From the NCBI GenBank assembly GCA_963210315.1, contig OY723280.1:868001-932000 (forward strand): a stretch of DNA of 64,000 nucleotides, given 5' to 3'. The position numbers and the translations under genes were made by a program. Within the stretch, counting starts at the first letter, position 1. Every line of letters starts with the position of its first letter. The notes beneath the pieces were generated by a model that did no database searches, was not told where the DNA came from, and was given only the letters and a program-made list of their open reading frames with translations. This DNA comes from Rhynchopus euleeides. Its lineage: Eukaryota > Euglenozoa > Diplonemea > Diplonemida > Diplonemidae. This document shows positions 50,648 to 59,430 of the stretch, piece after piece.

Positions 50648-52356
50648 TGGCCGACCCTGAGTCCTTTTGCCGCAAGCAGCGGGGGCTGCACTCGGTGACG
50701 CGGCGTGCGCACCAGTCGAGGCTGCCGGCGACGGAGGAGGAGCGCCGTGCGCCCCTGCATGTGTCTTCTGTGGCGGAGATGGACGTCGAGGCGCTGCGGG
50801 CGAGGATGACCGCCACTGTGAGGCGCAGGTTCGACGAGGTGTGGCGGCTGACGTTCCCCGATGCACCCCCGCCGGGCACTTCTACACCTTCTCCCTCTGA
50901 GGGGCGCTCCCGCCCCTCGCATCTACAACACAAGCATGCGGAGCTGCTGGTGGAGAACGGAGTGGCTGGGCCTGCGTCGGGTCCGGGCCCCTCCCTGTGC
51001 GTGCCCTTTACTGTGATGGAGGAGAAGCCGTCCGGGTTGCGGCAGAGGTTCATCCTCTGGACCAAGCAGGCAAACGACAACTTGGAGGAGTCCTACGCGG
51101 CACACGTCCCCCTGGGGCACATCTCGGGGTACCTCGACGCGGTGTTTGCGGAGTGTGGGTCGGCGCGGGATTTCAAGTGCGGGTTTTATCAGATCCCCAT
51201 CCCTGCGCCTGCACGGAGGTTCTTTCGCTTCGCTGACGAGTCGGGGGACTGGTATGAGCTGCTGAGGTTGCCCATGGGCCACTGTTGTGCGCCCGAGCTG
51301 ATGCACACTTTGGCTGCTGTTGTGGGTGGGCACCGGGACTACGTCCGCCAGGAGTTCTGCACTGCGCCTGAGGTGGGGGTCGACGTCTGGATCGACAACG
51401 TGCGTCTGACCGGCCCCCGCACCAGTGTCGAAGAGGCGACGCGGCAGATGGACAAGGTGGCTGCGGCGTGCGCTGCGACATGGAAGCCGTCTGACTCGGT
51501 GGACACGGCGACGGTCTACGAGTTTCTCGGGGTGGCATTCGACCACGCTGCCCAGACCGTGTCTCCGTCGGACAGGCTGATGGCGAAGCTGGACAGCGTG
51601 GACTGGCAGAGGGTGACGGCTGGTGAGCTAGAGTCGCTGGGTGGAAGGTTGCTCCACGCCAGCGCCATTTCGGGAGTGTCCCCGGGGAGGTTCTGGTTTG
51701 GGATCAAGTTCCTCCGCCGGGTGACTAATTTTTTGAACCGGGCGGTCCTTCGGCCGCCTGACCCTGTGCGGATCCCCCCATCGGTCTGCCGGGAGTTGCG
51801 GCAGTGGTGTGTGTGTGTGGGGGTTGCGCGTGTTCCCCCCCACAGGAGAGTTATTCAGTCCACACCCCCGTCTTTTACTTGCTTTGTTGACGCCTCCCTC
51901 AAGGGTTGGGGTGGCGTCTTAATAGATTCCTTTACACAAGAAATGCAGGTCATTGGTGACTCGTGGACCGCAGCCGAGTCCCAGCTGCACATTAACATTC
52001 TCGAGGCGATGGCCCTCAACAAAACAGTGCGAGCCCTTCCCCGGTCTGTGTGCGGGGGGGCTGTAGAGATCTGGGTCGACAATACGACCGTGGCAGCTGT
52101 TGTGCGCAAGCGGCTGTGTGCCGCCTGCCATCTTATTAACAAGTCCGTCCTGGAGGCGGTAGAATACCTCAGAGCCCTCCAGGTTTTGTCTTTTTCCGTT
52201 GGATACGTCCACACCTCTGCCAATCCGGCAGATCTCCCTTCCCGTATCCCCCCCTCTTGCATTTCTTCTCCCGAAACCCGGGACCAGGTTTCACTTGCGG
52301 TGCGGCGCTTCTTCACTCGCGGTGGGGCAGGCGGAGACCTCGCCTCAACAGCCTGA
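50647..52356 (+). CDS. reverse transcriptase / RNase H of the YR retroelement
   Basis: 569 codons starting MADPESF; the frame is open further upstream, but this ATG overlaps the YR stop. RT: motif A RDFKCGFYQIPI (D175), motif B LPMGHCCAP (208-216), motif C VDVWIDNVRL (D250, with Asn at 251 where the second Asp is usual). RNase H: D415 (CFVDASLKGWGG), E453 (NILEAMAL), D478 (IWVDNTT) and D529 (SANPADLPSR). The LPMG and ANPADLPSR signatures fit DIRS-order enzymes. The last seven codons lie in the R repeat. All five copies in the window share the IDN motif. Confidence 0.9.
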   Translation: MADPESFCRKQRGLHSVTRRAHQSRLPATEEERRAPLHVSSVAEMDVEALRARMTATVRRRFDEVWRLTFPDAPPPGTSTPSPSEGRSRPSHLQHKHAELLVENGVAGPASGPGPSLCVPFTVMEEKPSGLRQRFILWTKQANDNLEESYAAHVPLGHISGYLDAVFAECGSARDFKCGFYQIPIPAPARRFFRFADESGDWYELLRLPMGHCCAPELMHTLAAVVGGHRDYVRQEFCTAPEVGVDVWIDNVRLTGPRTSVEEATRQMDKVAAACAATWKPSDSVDTATVYEFLGVAFDHAAQTVSPSDRLMAKLDSVDWQRVTAGELESLGGRLLHASAISGVSPGRFWFGIKFLRRVTNFLNRAVLRPPDPVRIPPSVCRELRQWCVCVGVARVPPHRRVIQSTPPSFTCFVDASLKGWGGVLIDSFTQEMQVIGDSWTAAESQLHINILEAMALNKTVRALPRSVCGGAVEIWVDNTTVAAVVRKRLCAACHLINKSVLEAVEYLRALQVLSFSVGYVHTSANPADLPSRIPPSCISSPETRDQVSLAVRRFFTRGGAGGDLASTA

Positions 52357-52567
52357 ATTGGCGGTTGTCGCGGGATCTCTTAACCCCTTCGCGTTGCAAG
52401 TGAGGAAAAGCTGAACCGGAAGTCCCCCTTCCCCCTTCCCATCAACACCCCCACTACCCATTGCCTTTGCCTTTCTTGTCGTTGCGCACACACACCACCA
52501 GGAGAACTATAGCCGAGTCGACGTGTGTGTGCCCCCTGTCTGCGATAGCCCGGCCAAGGTATGATTC
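52336..52567 (+). repeat. R repeat (split direct repeat, 232 bp)
   Basis: GACCTCGCCTCAACAGCCTG to GGCCAAGGTATGATTC. Copies are at 52835-53066 (plus) and, on the minus strand, at 34529-34760, 36890-37121, 37389-37620, 41676-41907, 44037-44268 and 44536-44767. It contains the RT stop codon at its start and a (GT)n tract. It corresponds to B1/B2 of split-repeat YR elements. Confidence 0.92.
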
Positions 52568-52834
52568 TCACAGTTTACTGAGGGAATATGACCCAAGGCC
52601 ACTGGCAGCAGACACCCCCATCCCCCTCATCACCCCTGACACCCCTCAACCCCAATCCTGTTGCCTTTCCCCTCTCTCTCTCCCCCCATGTTGTGCCCAT
52701 GCACCTTCCCGGGACACCTTGTATATAACTTTAACACCACACCACACAACACCCCCTTCATCAGGGTAATCTCCCCGCGGCCAACACTCTTCGTCTTGTC
52801 CGCTTTCTTTTATTGTCCCACCCTCCATCCCCCG
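52568..52834 (+). repeat. S repeat (central segment of R-S-R)
   Basis: TCACAGTTTACTGAGGG to the CCATCCCCC region, 267 bp, flanked by R repeats. It contains TTGTATATAACTTTAACACC, which has a TATA-like core. The 5' copy S' (53420-53668) has the same segment ahead of gag, so S probably holds the promoter. It corresponds to A1/A2. Minus-strand copies are at 37122-37388 and 44269-44535. Confidence 0.85.
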
Positions 52835-53066
52835 GACCTCGCCTCAACAGCCTGAATTGGCGGTTGTCGCGGGATCTCTTAACCCCTTCGCGTTGCAAGT
52901 GAGGAAAAGCTGAACCGGAAGTCCCCCTTCCCCCTTCCCATCAACACCCCCACTACCCATTGCCTTTGCCTTTCTTGTCGTTGCGCACACACACCACCAG
53001 GAGAACTATAGCCGAGTCGACGTGTGTGTGCCCCCTGTCTGCGATAGCCCGGCCAAGGTATGATTC

Positions 53067-53423
53067 CACTTCATATGTCGGAGAGCCGTCCTGGTCAGGT
53101 GCACCCGCAGAGAGACGCGCTGCGTAACGCGCGAAATCCGTCGATCCGTCAGACGGTCTGCACGTGTATACAACACACGCATTCACCAGGGCAGCGGCCT
53201 GGTCCCCCAGCATCCGCACCGACATCTCCACAGGGGCCACAAACCCCTGCCCAGCGGTGGCTCTGGGGGAGACCGCCCGCGCCCGCTGAGTCCCCACCCA
53301 CGACATGGTGAAGGGCTGCAGGGGGACGACGTCAGGGGAGGTTGTCATTGTGTAGCGGGCGACGGGCGGTTGGAAAGGGCAGTGGGGAAGAAGGCGTGGG
53401 AACAGAAGGTGAAAGTGTAACAA
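53067..53423 (-). pseudogene. gag-like protein, N-terminal part (inverted 5' end of the YR retroelement)
   Basis: The minus strand from the ATG at 53423 encodes MTTSPDVVPLQPFTMSW through TYEVE at about 53067. It then runs into the R' repeat, where the frame continues by chance to a stop at 52953. The break at GAAGTG|GAATC is exactly where the plus-strand gag begins (GAGGCCTAC), so this is the missing start of the copy at 48548, in inverted orientation. The residues include a segment that looks globular (VEMSVRMLGDQAAALVNAC); I recognise no domain. Confidence 0.8.
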
Positions 53424-53668
53424 TAAAAGAAAGCGGACAAGACGAAGAGTGTTGGCCGCGGGGAGATTACCCTGATGAAGGGGGTGTTGTGTGGTGTGGT
53501 GTTAAATATATGTACAAAGTGTCCCGGGAAGGTGCATGGGCACAACATGGGGGGAGAGAGAGAGGGGAAAGGCAACAGGATTGGGGTTGTGGGGTGTCAG
53601 GGGTGATGAGGGGGATGGGGGTGTCTGCTGCCAATGGCCTTGGGTCATATTCCCTCAGTAAACTGTGA
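53420..53668 (-). repeat. S' repeat: 5' terminal repeat of the YR retroelement
   Basis: This is the inverse complement of S (52568-52834) with a few substitutions, placed directly upstream of the gag ATG. Its outer end TTCACAG (minus strand) abuts LINE-H at 53669-53670, marking the real left end of an integrated element. Confidence 0.85.
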
Positions 53669-53670
53669 AG

Positions 53671-56600
53671 GTCGGAGGACCACATCACCGCTGCGGCTTT
53701 GGCGGCGGCTAGCTCCTTCTTCCCCCTATGTGTGCAGCTGGACAGCGGATATCGTTGGGATGCGGATGCGTGGCGCGTGGCAGCGACCGCCCACAACGAG
53801 CTGGTGGCGGAGGCGGACTGGGTGGACCCTCACAAGCGCCCGGGCGAGCCCCTCCGCCAGCGCGACCTATCCCTGGCGATCATCAGCCGGCAGCACGAGA
53901 CCCTACTGGCGGAGGCTGACGTGCTGAGTAAAGGGCGTCAGTTGTCCGCGTCCCTCCCAGGCGCAGGGGCGTGGGTGACGGTGACGCCAGAACAACAGTT
54001 TGCGATGGGAGGGAGGAGTACCAAGTGGCGGCTCGCCTGCGCCTGGGCCTCGTCGTCTTCGCCCCTGGGTCGCGGTGCCACGAGTGCGGGGACGCCATGG
54101 ACGTCTTGGGCGCCCATGTGTTCAGCTGCCAGGCATCGGCGGACCGCATCAAGCGCCACGACGCGGTGAAGCTCGGGGTGCTGGGGCTGGCGCGGGACGC
54201 GGGACTCGGCCCCCAGCTGGAGCCCAACCACCTCCTCTTGGGCGGGGGCAAGCCGGCTGACGTGTTCCTCCCGTGCGGCATAGGTGAGTCGCGGGGCCGG
54301 GCGATCGACGTGACCGTGTGGTCGACGTGCGCGGAGTCTGCGAGGCAGGGTGCGGCGAGAGCGCGGGGGTACACCGCGTCGCGGGCTGAAGCATCCAAGC
54401 ATCGCAAGCACGGGGCGCGGTGTCAGGAGGTTGAGATCGCCTTCTCCGCGTTCGCCCTGGAGCAGTCGGGCGGGATGGGTCCGGAGGCCGTGCGGCTCTT
54501 CAGGCACTTGGTCAGCTTCGCGGTGGACCACAAGCTGGGGGACAGGGCCGAGCTCACTCGTTCCTGGGCGGCGCGGATAGTGGTGCCGTTGATGCGGGCG
54601 GTGGGGCGGTCGTCGCTCCGCAGGGGGGCGCTGTGCACGGACCTGCGCTCTGGTCAGACTCGGGAGCGGGTCTTGCCGGATCCGCTGGTGGGCGTGGAGC
54701 CGGACTACTTCTTCGCGCCTGACACGGACCTGGCCCCCGCGCCACACTTCGACGGGCACATGGACGCGGAGGATTTCATGTGTGACCCGGATGACGCGGC
54801 GGGCCCCGAGGAGCCGACCCCTGAACCCGAACCTGCCCCTCCCCGCCGCCCACGCCCGCCGCCTCCCCCCGCGGAGGGGGACCTCCCGCAGCCGGCGGGT
54901 GGGGTGGCGGCTGACCCCCTGGCCCAATTGCTGGAGTGGCGCGGCCAGACGGACGGGAGGCTGAGCTTGTCGTCCCCGCAGCAGCAGGCGCGGCTGGGCC
55001 TGGTCGAGCCGGACGGGTGGTCGTTCCGGGTGGGGGACTGTGCTTTTGATGCGTTGGCCACGCTGGGTGCCCGATCGGTGAAGCAATCCAGCGGGTGGCT
55101 GCGCCAAGAGGCAGTCCGCAGGGCGATGCGCGACCCGGACCTCCGGATGCGGGTGGAGGAGGGTCCGAACCAGTGGGCCGAGCAGATGATGCGCGCAGGG
55201 AGCGACGACGTGCGCACCTGGGCGGACTTCATCGCCCTGGCGGCGGCTGCGCGCGTGACCAGATGCGTCGTCCTCGTGCTCATCGACAACCACCAGCCGA
55301 TGCTTCTGTCCCCAGTAGGTGCGGGTGCAGTGGTGGACGCCCACTGTCTGCGGAGGACGGGGGGGCAACATGGGCACTACGTGCCCCTAGTTATGCCGGA
55401 GCCCATGCGTCAGCACCTGGCGGGTCTTCCCCCGAAGCCGATGGCAGCGGATGTCACGGGGTGCGATGGTGATAGTCCCATGCAGATGGTGCGTCAGGGG
55501 GGCTCGGCGGGCCAGGTGGAGGAGTGCGAGAAGTGCCGCCGCCCGTTCGACCGCTCCGCGAGGCATCACGCGTGTGGCAGATGCTGGCGCAAAGTGTGCG
55601 CGTCATGCGCAGTGCGGGGTGAGCGGTGCCCAGGCTACATTGACCGGGTGGCGGTGGATGTCGACGCTCCAGACCCTGCGGAGCAACCCGCGGTCACCCC
55701 GGATCTGCGGGAGGTCCTGGAGTCCGCCCGGGCGCGCCCCCGCCGGCGGAAGCCCATCCCGAGCCGCATGCACGACACGCCGATGGGGCCCAGGCAGCCG
55801 AGTGCCCCGCACGACTCGTCAGGGGCTGCGCACCATCCAACGCGGGTGAAGGGAGGAAGTGGCGGAGGAGCCGGTCGCTCCCGGCCAGGACGTGGAGATG
55901 CACCAGGGCGGAGGCTCCCAAACCTCAAACACAGCCCCCTCTGGTGCGCCCTCCGCGACCCACGGCCACAGCGTGCCCCCGGCGGAGAGTGCCTCCCGGG
56001 CTGCCCCAGCCCCCATGCAGGGGCAGGCCCAACATGCAGAGTGCCCGCCGTCGGGGTCGGGGGCCACAGAGAACCACCAGGGCGGAGGCTCCCAAACCTC
56101 AAACACAGCCCCCTCTGGTGTGCCCTCTGCGGCTCCGGTCACGGCGGCAGGCGCCCAGCCGTCTGGCCCCGCTCAGGCCGCGCGGCGCCGCCAGGGCGGA
56201 GGCTCCCACACCTTCAACACAGCCCCCTCTGGCACCTCTGGCGGAACAGCCCCCGGTGGGGCTGGCGGGATCCAGGGGGTTGCTGCGACGATGATGCGCA
56301 ACGCCGCGCAGGCCCGCCGGGACGGGCAGCGCCGCAGCCGGACGGCCGCGTCCTCGAGACGCCTGGAGGAGCTGCGTCAGGGTGACGCGGCGGGCCCCAT
56401 GGAGTTCGACGACGACCCGGCGAACGTGTGGGAGCCCGAGGACGACCTCCAGGCCATCGACGCCTACGGGGACGACGAGACGCCCGCGGCGAACATCCCC
56501 GCTCTGCAGGAGCTTGCGGCGTCCCGTGTCTGGGCCGAGGGGGTGGTAGCGCGGGCCCGCGGCATGGCCCCCTGCGTCTCGATGGGAGGAGCCATCCCCC

Positions 56601-56815
56601 GCACCGTCGAGGCGTGGAGGCACTGCTTCCACCCCAGCTATGGCCTTTGCCCCCTCTCGCCCAGGGTGGCAGGTGACGTAGCGGCGGAGTGGCTGCAGGC
56701 GCGCATCCTGCAAGGGGGCGCGCAGGCCGAGCCCGGGAACCAGACGAGGGAGCCGGGGGTCAGCCTGCGCGTCTACATGCGCAAGCTGCAGACGGAGGTG
56801 GAGCGGGGCGAGTAG
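53671..56815 (+). pseudogene. LINE-H ORF: Cys/His knuckle, RLE, OTU, FYVE-like zinc finger, repeat-rich tail
   Basis: Three frames make up one ORF. The first (to about 54011) matches the post-RT region of LINE-A (RQRDLSLAIISRQHETLLAE). A shift within GGGAGGGAGGAG leads to the second frame: CHECGDAMDVLGAHVFSC knuckle, KPADVFL-x9-AIDVTV endonuclease, OTU (GDCAFDALA, then GHYVPLV) and a FYVE-like zinc finger (CEKC, ARHHACGRC, VCASC). One extra G near 55848 (absent in fragment H1) shifts into the third frame, which carries three QGGGSQTSNTAPSG-type repeats and a C-terminal domain ending KLQTEVERGE. LINE-A has the same architecture apart from the degenerate OTU. FYVE fingers normally bind phosphoinositides, but the basic motif here is incomplete. 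Confidence 0.82.
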
Positions 56816-57356
56816 GCGGAGCAGCGTCCCCACCCCCACCACCCCCCCCCCCCCCCCCCCGGGACCTTCCCCCCCCCCCCCCTTTCATAGATGTGTGCAG
56901 GTGGCCGTTGTGAATGGTTAGACAGGGGCTGGCCACCCCCTCCCCCGGGCTCTGCACAGCAGGTCTGGGTTAGAAACAACATAACCCCCCCCCCTTCCTC
57001 CCCTCCCTTCCTCCCCCCCCCTCCCCTCCCCTATTGATGTCCCCCCCCCCCTCCCCCAGCGCTTTGCCGCTCGTGTGAGTACCGCCCTGACTGGGAGAAA
57101 GGGTAGGGCTGGTTGGGTTGGCGGAGTTGGGCGGATGGGCGAAACGGAAAAATCGACGAGGTCGCAGCGTCAGGGCGTTCTGGGCTGGCTGGTGGTGGTT
57201 GGGACAAGACCGACGAGATTAGAAGCGGCACTGGTAGACGGGTTTTGAGGCCCCCCGCCCCCAGGTTCCCCCTGCCCACCTGGACGGACCCAAGTGCCTC
57301 ACACCGGATCTCTCCCCACCCGGTGGTCCACCTGACGGATACGCGAAAAAAAAAAA
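56816..57356 (+). other. LINE-H 3' UTR with C-runs
   Basis: Poly-C tracts (56843-56860, 56870-56882, 56987-57050) are followed by a conserved 140-bp segment ending in the A-run. The last 140 bp recur in the truncated copy at 58209-58349. Confidence 0.75.
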
Positions 57357-57758
57357 TATTTGCCACTGGTTGACACAAGGGCGAATTTCGAGAAAAATCC
57401 GAAAATCAGGAAAAATCAGGTTTTTTTCGGATTTCCGGGATGGTCACCATACACCCTCCGGAAAAAAATCCGAAATTTTTGGGTCGAAATTTTTTTTTCT
57501 GACCCGAAAATCTGTGTCTGCGGACTGCCACACTGTGAAAAATCGGAAAATTTCCGAAAAAAGTCGAAAATTTTGGCCTTTCCTGGCCTATGTGGTCCCA
57601 AAGGGCCCGGGTTGCCCGGATTTTCACCCAAAAACTCCAGGTCTCATATTTGCACTCCAGGTCCCATATTTGCACTGCGGGTCTCATATTTGCACTGGTG
57701 CAAATATGGGACCTGGAGTGCGTGCAAATAATGACTGGGGGGTGCAAGAAACCATCAT
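57357..57758. repeat. spacer with CATATTTGCACT direct and inverted words
   Basis: CATATTTGCACT with CAGGTC/GCGGGTC spacers occurs three times at 57640-57697 and once inverted near 57700-57720, giving a possible hairpin. The left part (57360-57600) is rich in GAAAAATCCG words. No gene. Confidence 0.55.
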
Positions 57759-57882
57759 CTGCACCCCGTTTCGGCCTCAATTGCACCCTCGAGCAGGAAA
57801 AAAAAGGCCTCGGGCCTCCGGCCCTCGGACCGTTTTTTTCCCTGCACTCGGGTGCAATTTCGGCCTCCGGCCGGGGTGCAGG
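57759..57882. mobile_element. foldback element F1
   Basis: CTGCACCCCG and TCGGCCTCAATTGCACC at the left pair with GGTGCAATTTCGGCCTC and CGGGGTGCAGG at the right. The interior has A8-GGCCTCGGGCCTCCGG and CCCTCGGACC-T7. A second copy is at 58852-58973. No coding capacity. Confidence 0.75.
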
Positions 57883-57899
57883 AAATATACATAATTGCG

Positions 57900-58000
57900 C
57901 ACCCGGACATTAATTGCACTGCACTCCAACACCGTTATAGTGCAATTAAGTGACCTGGAGTGCAATTAAGTGACCCGCAGTGCAATTAAGTGAGCTGGAG
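57900..58000. repeat. TGCAATTAAGTGA repeats
   Basis: Three 20-22 bp units TGCAATTAAGTGACCTGGAG lie left of the TIR element, and matching direct and inverted words continue at 58636-58710 on its other side. The TIR element was therefore inserted into this repeat. Confidence 0.7.
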
Positions 58001-58628
58001 CAATGTGACAATGGCGACTGTCGCTCAGCGATTCAGCGACTGTCGCTTTTGGCCCAGCGATCGTCGCCAGAGCGTTTCTGGACCGAAATTTCGGATTTCA
58101 TTTCCGGAAAATTTCCGGATCGTGGTGGGGTCACTTTGCTCTGGGAGATGAGTTTTTGGCCCTTCAAATTTTTTGACATTTCCCCGAAAAAAAAATTTGA
58201 AAAAATTTGGGACGAGATTAGAAGCGGCACTGGTAGACGGGTTTTGAGGCCCCCCGCCCCCAGGTTCCCCCTGCCCACCTGGACGGACCCAAGTGCCTCA
58301 CACCGGATCTCTCCCCACCCGGTGGTCCACCTGACGGATACGCAAAAAAGTTAAAAAATTTTCCGAGTGGTGGACTTTTTTCTCACAAATTTTTTTTTTC
58401 GATTTCACTTTTCGGCCCTTATGAAACTTGGCCCGAAAACTCGATTGGCCAAAAACTCATCTCCCAGAGCAAAGTGACCCCACCACGGTCCGGAAAAATT
58501 CCGGAAATCAAAGTTGGAAAAATGGGTGAGCGACTCAGCGACAGTCGCTACACCCGTCGCAGTCGCAATCGCTGAATCGCTAGCGACTGTAGCGCTACTC
58601 GAGCGACGGTGTAGCAATTGTCACATTG
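58001..58628. mobile_element. CAATGTGACAAT TIR element with nested LINE-H tail
   Basis: The ends CAATGTGACAATGGC and its inverse GCAATTGTCACATTG bound 628 bp. GCTGGAG flanks both sides (57994-58000 and 58629-58635), a 7-bp target duplication. Long subterminal inverted segments carry GCGACTGTCGC and GGTGGGGTCACTTTGCTC words. A partial copy is at 25538-25720. A LINE-H 3' end (58209-58349) sits between the arms. No transposase. Confidence 0.8.
58209..58349 (+). mobile_element. 5'-truncated LINE-H 3' end
   Basis: About 134 bp closely match 57209-57345 and are followed by an A-run (58344-58349). Severe 5' truncation plus an A-tail is the usual LINE signature. It lies inside the TIR element at 58001-58628. 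Confidence 0.8.
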
Positions 58629-58851
58629 GCTGGAGTGCAATTAAGTAGCCCACTTAATTGCACTCCAGCTCACTTAATTGCACTGCGGGGCAGTTATGAA
58701 ATGCACAGTGCAATTAGGTAATTGGGCCTCCTGACCTGGCTGGGAGGCCCCCAGATTCGCCTTGAATCGGCTGGATTCGGCCCAGAATCCAGCAGCGGAT
58801 GGCCTGTCGTGCTGTGCGATTAATGACCGGGATGTCGCAATTAACCCTCAA

Positions 58852-58973
58852 CTGCACCCCGAGTCGGCCTCAATTGCACCTCGTGCAGGTAAAAAAAGGC
58901 CTCGGGCCTCCGGCCCTCGGACCGTTTTTTTACCTGCACTCCGGTGCAATTTCGGCCTCCGGTCGGGGTGCAG
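58852..58973. mobile_element. foldback element F2
   Basis: Second copy of the foldback element at 57759-57882, about 90% alike by eye, in the same orientation. The same central CCTCGGGCCTCCGGCCCTCG block is present. Sequence on both sides (58711-58851, 58974-59430) has no recognised gene. Confidence 0.75.
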
Positions 58974-59430
58974 GTAATATACAAACTGACATTTCCCTAC
59001 GTGTAACCGGGTGTAACCGCCTCAAAACGGCATGTAACCGCCTAAAAACGCTATGCCCAGTACAGCCAAAGGGCAAAAACACGAAAAAACGTGTTTAAAC
59101 GCATTTGGCGAGGGTGCGACAGGGTGCGACAGGGTCTCAGACCCCCCCAGGACCCATATGGGACCGATTTTGGGGTCTAGTGGCCCTTCTGAGGACAATA
59201 GAATTTTTGTTGCATCGACCCCAGCCATAGCTCTCAGTAGAGGAGGCCCATCCAGGAAAAAGCTGTGACGAAAATTATTTTCGACGATTTTGGACAACTA
59301 CTCGCCCGCAAACCCACCAGGTGACCCCAAAATGGACAAAAACCTCTGTCTACCACCGTCTACATCCCAGGAATGCTCGATTTTTGCCCAGAAAAACGCA
59401 TTTTTTGATTTTTCAGCCAATTTTGGTGAC

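Larger units (their letters stand above)
48548..53066 (+). mobile_element. YR-retroelement copy beta (plus strand): gag 3' part, YR, RT/RNase H, R-S-R'
   Basis: Gene order is gag, YR, RT/RNase H, then R (52336-52567), S (52568-52834) and R' (52835-53066). R and R' are 232-bp direct repeats. S matches the isolated 5' segment S' at 53420-53668. The canonical element is therefore S - ORFs - R - S - R, the A1-B1-A2-B2 split-direct-repeat layout of Ngaro, PAT and VIPER elements. YR before RT is the VIPER order as I know it. No methyltransferase domain (DIRS) is seen. The element begins inside gag at a head-to-head junction with alpha2. Confidence 0.88.
53669..57356 (+). mobile_element. LINE-H: RLE-type non-LTR retrotransposon, RT part missing
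   Basis: The plus-strand element starts within the region between RT and the Cys/His knuckle. It continues through endonuclease, OTU and zinc finger to a stop at 56815, and ends in an A-run at 57346-57356 after CTGACGGATACGC. A 5'-truncated copy of the same 3' end lies at 58209-58349, confirming the terminus. The 5' side was replaced by the YR retroelement. Fragments H1 and H2 are further copies. Confidence 0.85.

Noticed and set aside
52953..53066. C-terminal extension of the gag N-terminal frame into R'
   Set aside because: It reads into the R repeat only because of the inversion breakpoint. True gag continues at 48548.
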